5,633 bases of DNA, taken from assembly GCA_023437285.1 (NCBI GenBank), contig JAEZGP010000450.1, forward strand, positions 1 through 5,633, given 5' to 3'. Under the pieces are notes generated by a model, which did no database searches, was not told the DNA's origin, and saw only the letters and a list, made by a program, of their open reading frames with translations. The stretch is from Actinomycetes bacterium (GTDB lineage Bacteria; Actinomycetota; Actinomycetes; Mycobacteriales; Micromonosporaceae). Positions 4,404-5,633 of the stretch are shown piece by piece. The number at the start of each line of letters is the position of its first letter. Position 1 is the first letter of the stretch. Position numbers and translations under genes: made by a program.

Positions 4404-5633
4404 CTACCTCGCCGGCGCGCGTCGGCGCCGACGTACGACGATGAAGGTCAGCCACCCGATCAACCCGGTCCCCACCAACAGGCACCCCAGCGGCACAACC
4501 GCGACCCAGATGATCGGACGGGCCGGGAAGATCGACGCGCTTGACGACGGCCCGCCGAAGGCGCCCGCCTCGATCAGGTCGCGCGGAATGTCCATGTTCA
4601 GGACGCCGTCGGGCGGGTCCAGCAGGGTCCGCGTCGCGCCGTCGGGGCCGAGGCCCACCAGCGTGACGTGGCCGGTCTGCTCCCAGCCGGTGTCGTTCCA
4701 CCACGGGTCGGTCGACGGCTTGTGCGCGCCGGTCTCCGGGGCGTACCGCAGGGCCACCAGCTCGGTGCCCCGGCTCCAGCCCAGGGCGCGTACGGCCAGG
4801 CCGGTGACCGGGGGGAGCGCCGGGCCGGCCGCGTCGGCCCCCGTACGGGCGTCGAGGTAGCCGAACGTCCAGCGCCGCGCCGCCAGCGCCGCCTCGTCGC
4901 AGTCGTCGAGGCAGCCGTCCATGGTGACCGTCGTGATGAGGGCGCCGTCCGGGGTGAAGGCGCCCACGCCGGCCAGGTACCGGCGAGGCCCGAGGTCGGC
5001 CGTCCACAGCGTCCCGTTGGCGCGGTCGGCGAGGCGCACCTTCGTGCCCTCGGCCACCACGAAACGCTGCCCGTCCGGGGCGAACGCGCCGGCCGAGGCG
5101 GTGCGCAGCGGCGCGGTGGGCCCGTACCCGGTGATGGGTCTGCTGGTGCCGTCGGCGAGGTTCAGCAGGACGAGCCGCGCGGCGCCGTGGCCGTCGGTGT
5201 ACTGCCGGGCCAGCAGCAAGCCGCCGTCTGGGGCCCAGGCGACCGGCGTGCAGCAGGCACCGCCGCCGGCCGGGTTCGGTAAGACGGTGCTCGCGCCTGT
5301 CGTGAGGTCGGTGATAACGAGGCCGCCGGCGGAGTCGGGCAGCTCCGGGGCCACCACGAAGTCGTGCGCGACGCGGGTGCCGTCCGGGGACAGCTGCACG
5401 TCCTCCCCGGCGGTGATGGTGTCCACACCGGCGTAGAGCAGCATCCGGTAGTCGCCGCCGCGGCCCACGACGGCGAGCTTGCCCTCGCTGTCGAACAGGT
5501 CGGCGCCGTGCAGGCGGTAGCTGGCGTCGCCGCCGAACAGCACGGCGGCCGGGCCGGGCGGGTCCTGCTGGACGGTGGCCTGCCACATCCACGGCAGGTC
5601 GAGGTGCGCTGGTACGGCCGGACCGCCCTCGGC
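4404..5633 (-). CDS. Membrane-anchored beta-propeller-like protein (5' end beyond the window)
   Basis: The frame runs from the right edge to TAG at 4404-4406, 409 codons visible. An internal ATG at 5588 exists, but protein-like sequence (AVPAHLDLPWMWQATV) continues upstream of it to the edge, so the true start is outside. Repeated turns of the WD40/TolB-like type are clear: LSPDGTRVA, WAPDGGLLLA, FAPDGQRFVV and FTPDGALITT, at visible residues about 81, 133, 184 and 226. Near the end is one hydrophobic helix (IIWVAVVPLGCLLVGTGLIG and onward, about 374-400) followed by five arginines, a stop-transfer signal that places the propeller outside and a short tail inside. Cys pairs (CC at about 127-128; CLDDC at about 241-245) fit an extracytoplasmic domain. 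Such propellers bind ligands or proteins. I recall similar genes near extracytoplasmic-function sigma factors in Micromonosporaceae, but none is visible here. The membrane-protein gene follows after 38 bases. Confidence 0.8.
   Translation of the reverse strand, partial: AEGGPAVPAHLDLPWMWQATVQQDPPGPAAVLFGGDASYRLHGADLFDSEGKLAVVGRGGDYRMLLYAGVDTITAGEDVQLSPDGTRVAHDFVVAPELPDSAGGLVITDLTTGASTVLPNPAGGGACCTPVAWAPDGGLLLARQYTDGHGAARLVLLNLADGTSRPITGYGPTAPLRTASAGAFAPDGQRFVVAEGTKVRLADRANGTLWTADLGPRRYLAGVGAFTPDGALITTVTMDGCLDDCDEAALAARRWTFGYLDARTGADAAGPALPPVTGLAVRALGWSRGTELVALRYAPETGAHKPSTDPWWNDTGWEQTGHVTLVGLGPDGATRTLLDPPDGVLNMDIPRDLIEAGAFGGPSSSASIFPARPIIWVAVVPLGCLLVGTGLIGWLTFIVVRRRRRAPAR

Noticed and set aside
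3121..4860. 579-codon plus-strand open frame
   Set aside because: It lies antisense to the membrane-protein and propeller genes and reads as Arg/Pro/His-rich low-complexity sequence, typical of a GC-rich shadow frame.

Overview
The window is very GC-rich with strongly GC-biased third codon positions, GTG starts, TANNNT-type -10 boxes and several apparently leaderless starts. This points to a high-GC actinomycete. A Micromonosporaceae-like host (Actinoplanes/Dactylosporangium/Micromonospora group) is my guess from how familiar the proteins look, not from a search. No rRNA, tRNA, CRISPR, insertion sequence or phage gene is visible. Genes are packed tightly, and the longest gap is about 140 bases.

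Layout. (1) 1-468, minus strand: a low-molecular-weight protein-tyrosine-phosphatase-like gene, cut by the left edge. (2) 469-604: a divergent control region with a -35/-10 pair, a perfect AT-rich 14-bp palindrome and a possible 26-codon leader ORF. (3) 605-1159, plus strand: a short, divergent Erm/KsgA-type rRNA methyltransferase homologue. (4) 1140-1807, minus strand: a complete toxin-antitoxin pair, Phd-type antitoxin then FitB/VapC-type PIN toxin, whose last 20 bases overlap the methyltransferase end to end. (5) 1924-3102, plus strand: a secreted lipoprotein with a Thr/Pro/Ala-rich tether and a right-handed beta-helix-like body. (6) 3088-4365, minus strand: a protein with six predicted membrane helices and a soluble C-terminal domain of unknown function, overlapping the lipoprotein by 15 bases. 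(7) 4404-5633, minus strand: a membrane-anchored beta-propeller-like protein, cut by the right edge.

How the parts relate. The toxin and antitoxin clearly form one operon (TGATG overlap). The propeller and membrane-protein genes are co-oriented and 38 bases apart, so they may be co-transcribed, although the membrane-protein gene also has its own leaderless-type -10 box. The phosphatase and methyltransferase are divergent and share a control region. I see no evidence that all these genes form one system. The most unusual locus is 541-660: a promoter whose predicted +1 is the A of an ATG, followed by a perfect palindrome, an Arg-rich leader ORF containing Arg-Val-Arg (the form of the macrolide-dependent '+X+' arrest motif), and a methyltransferase start codon with no Shine-Dalgarno sequence inside that leader.
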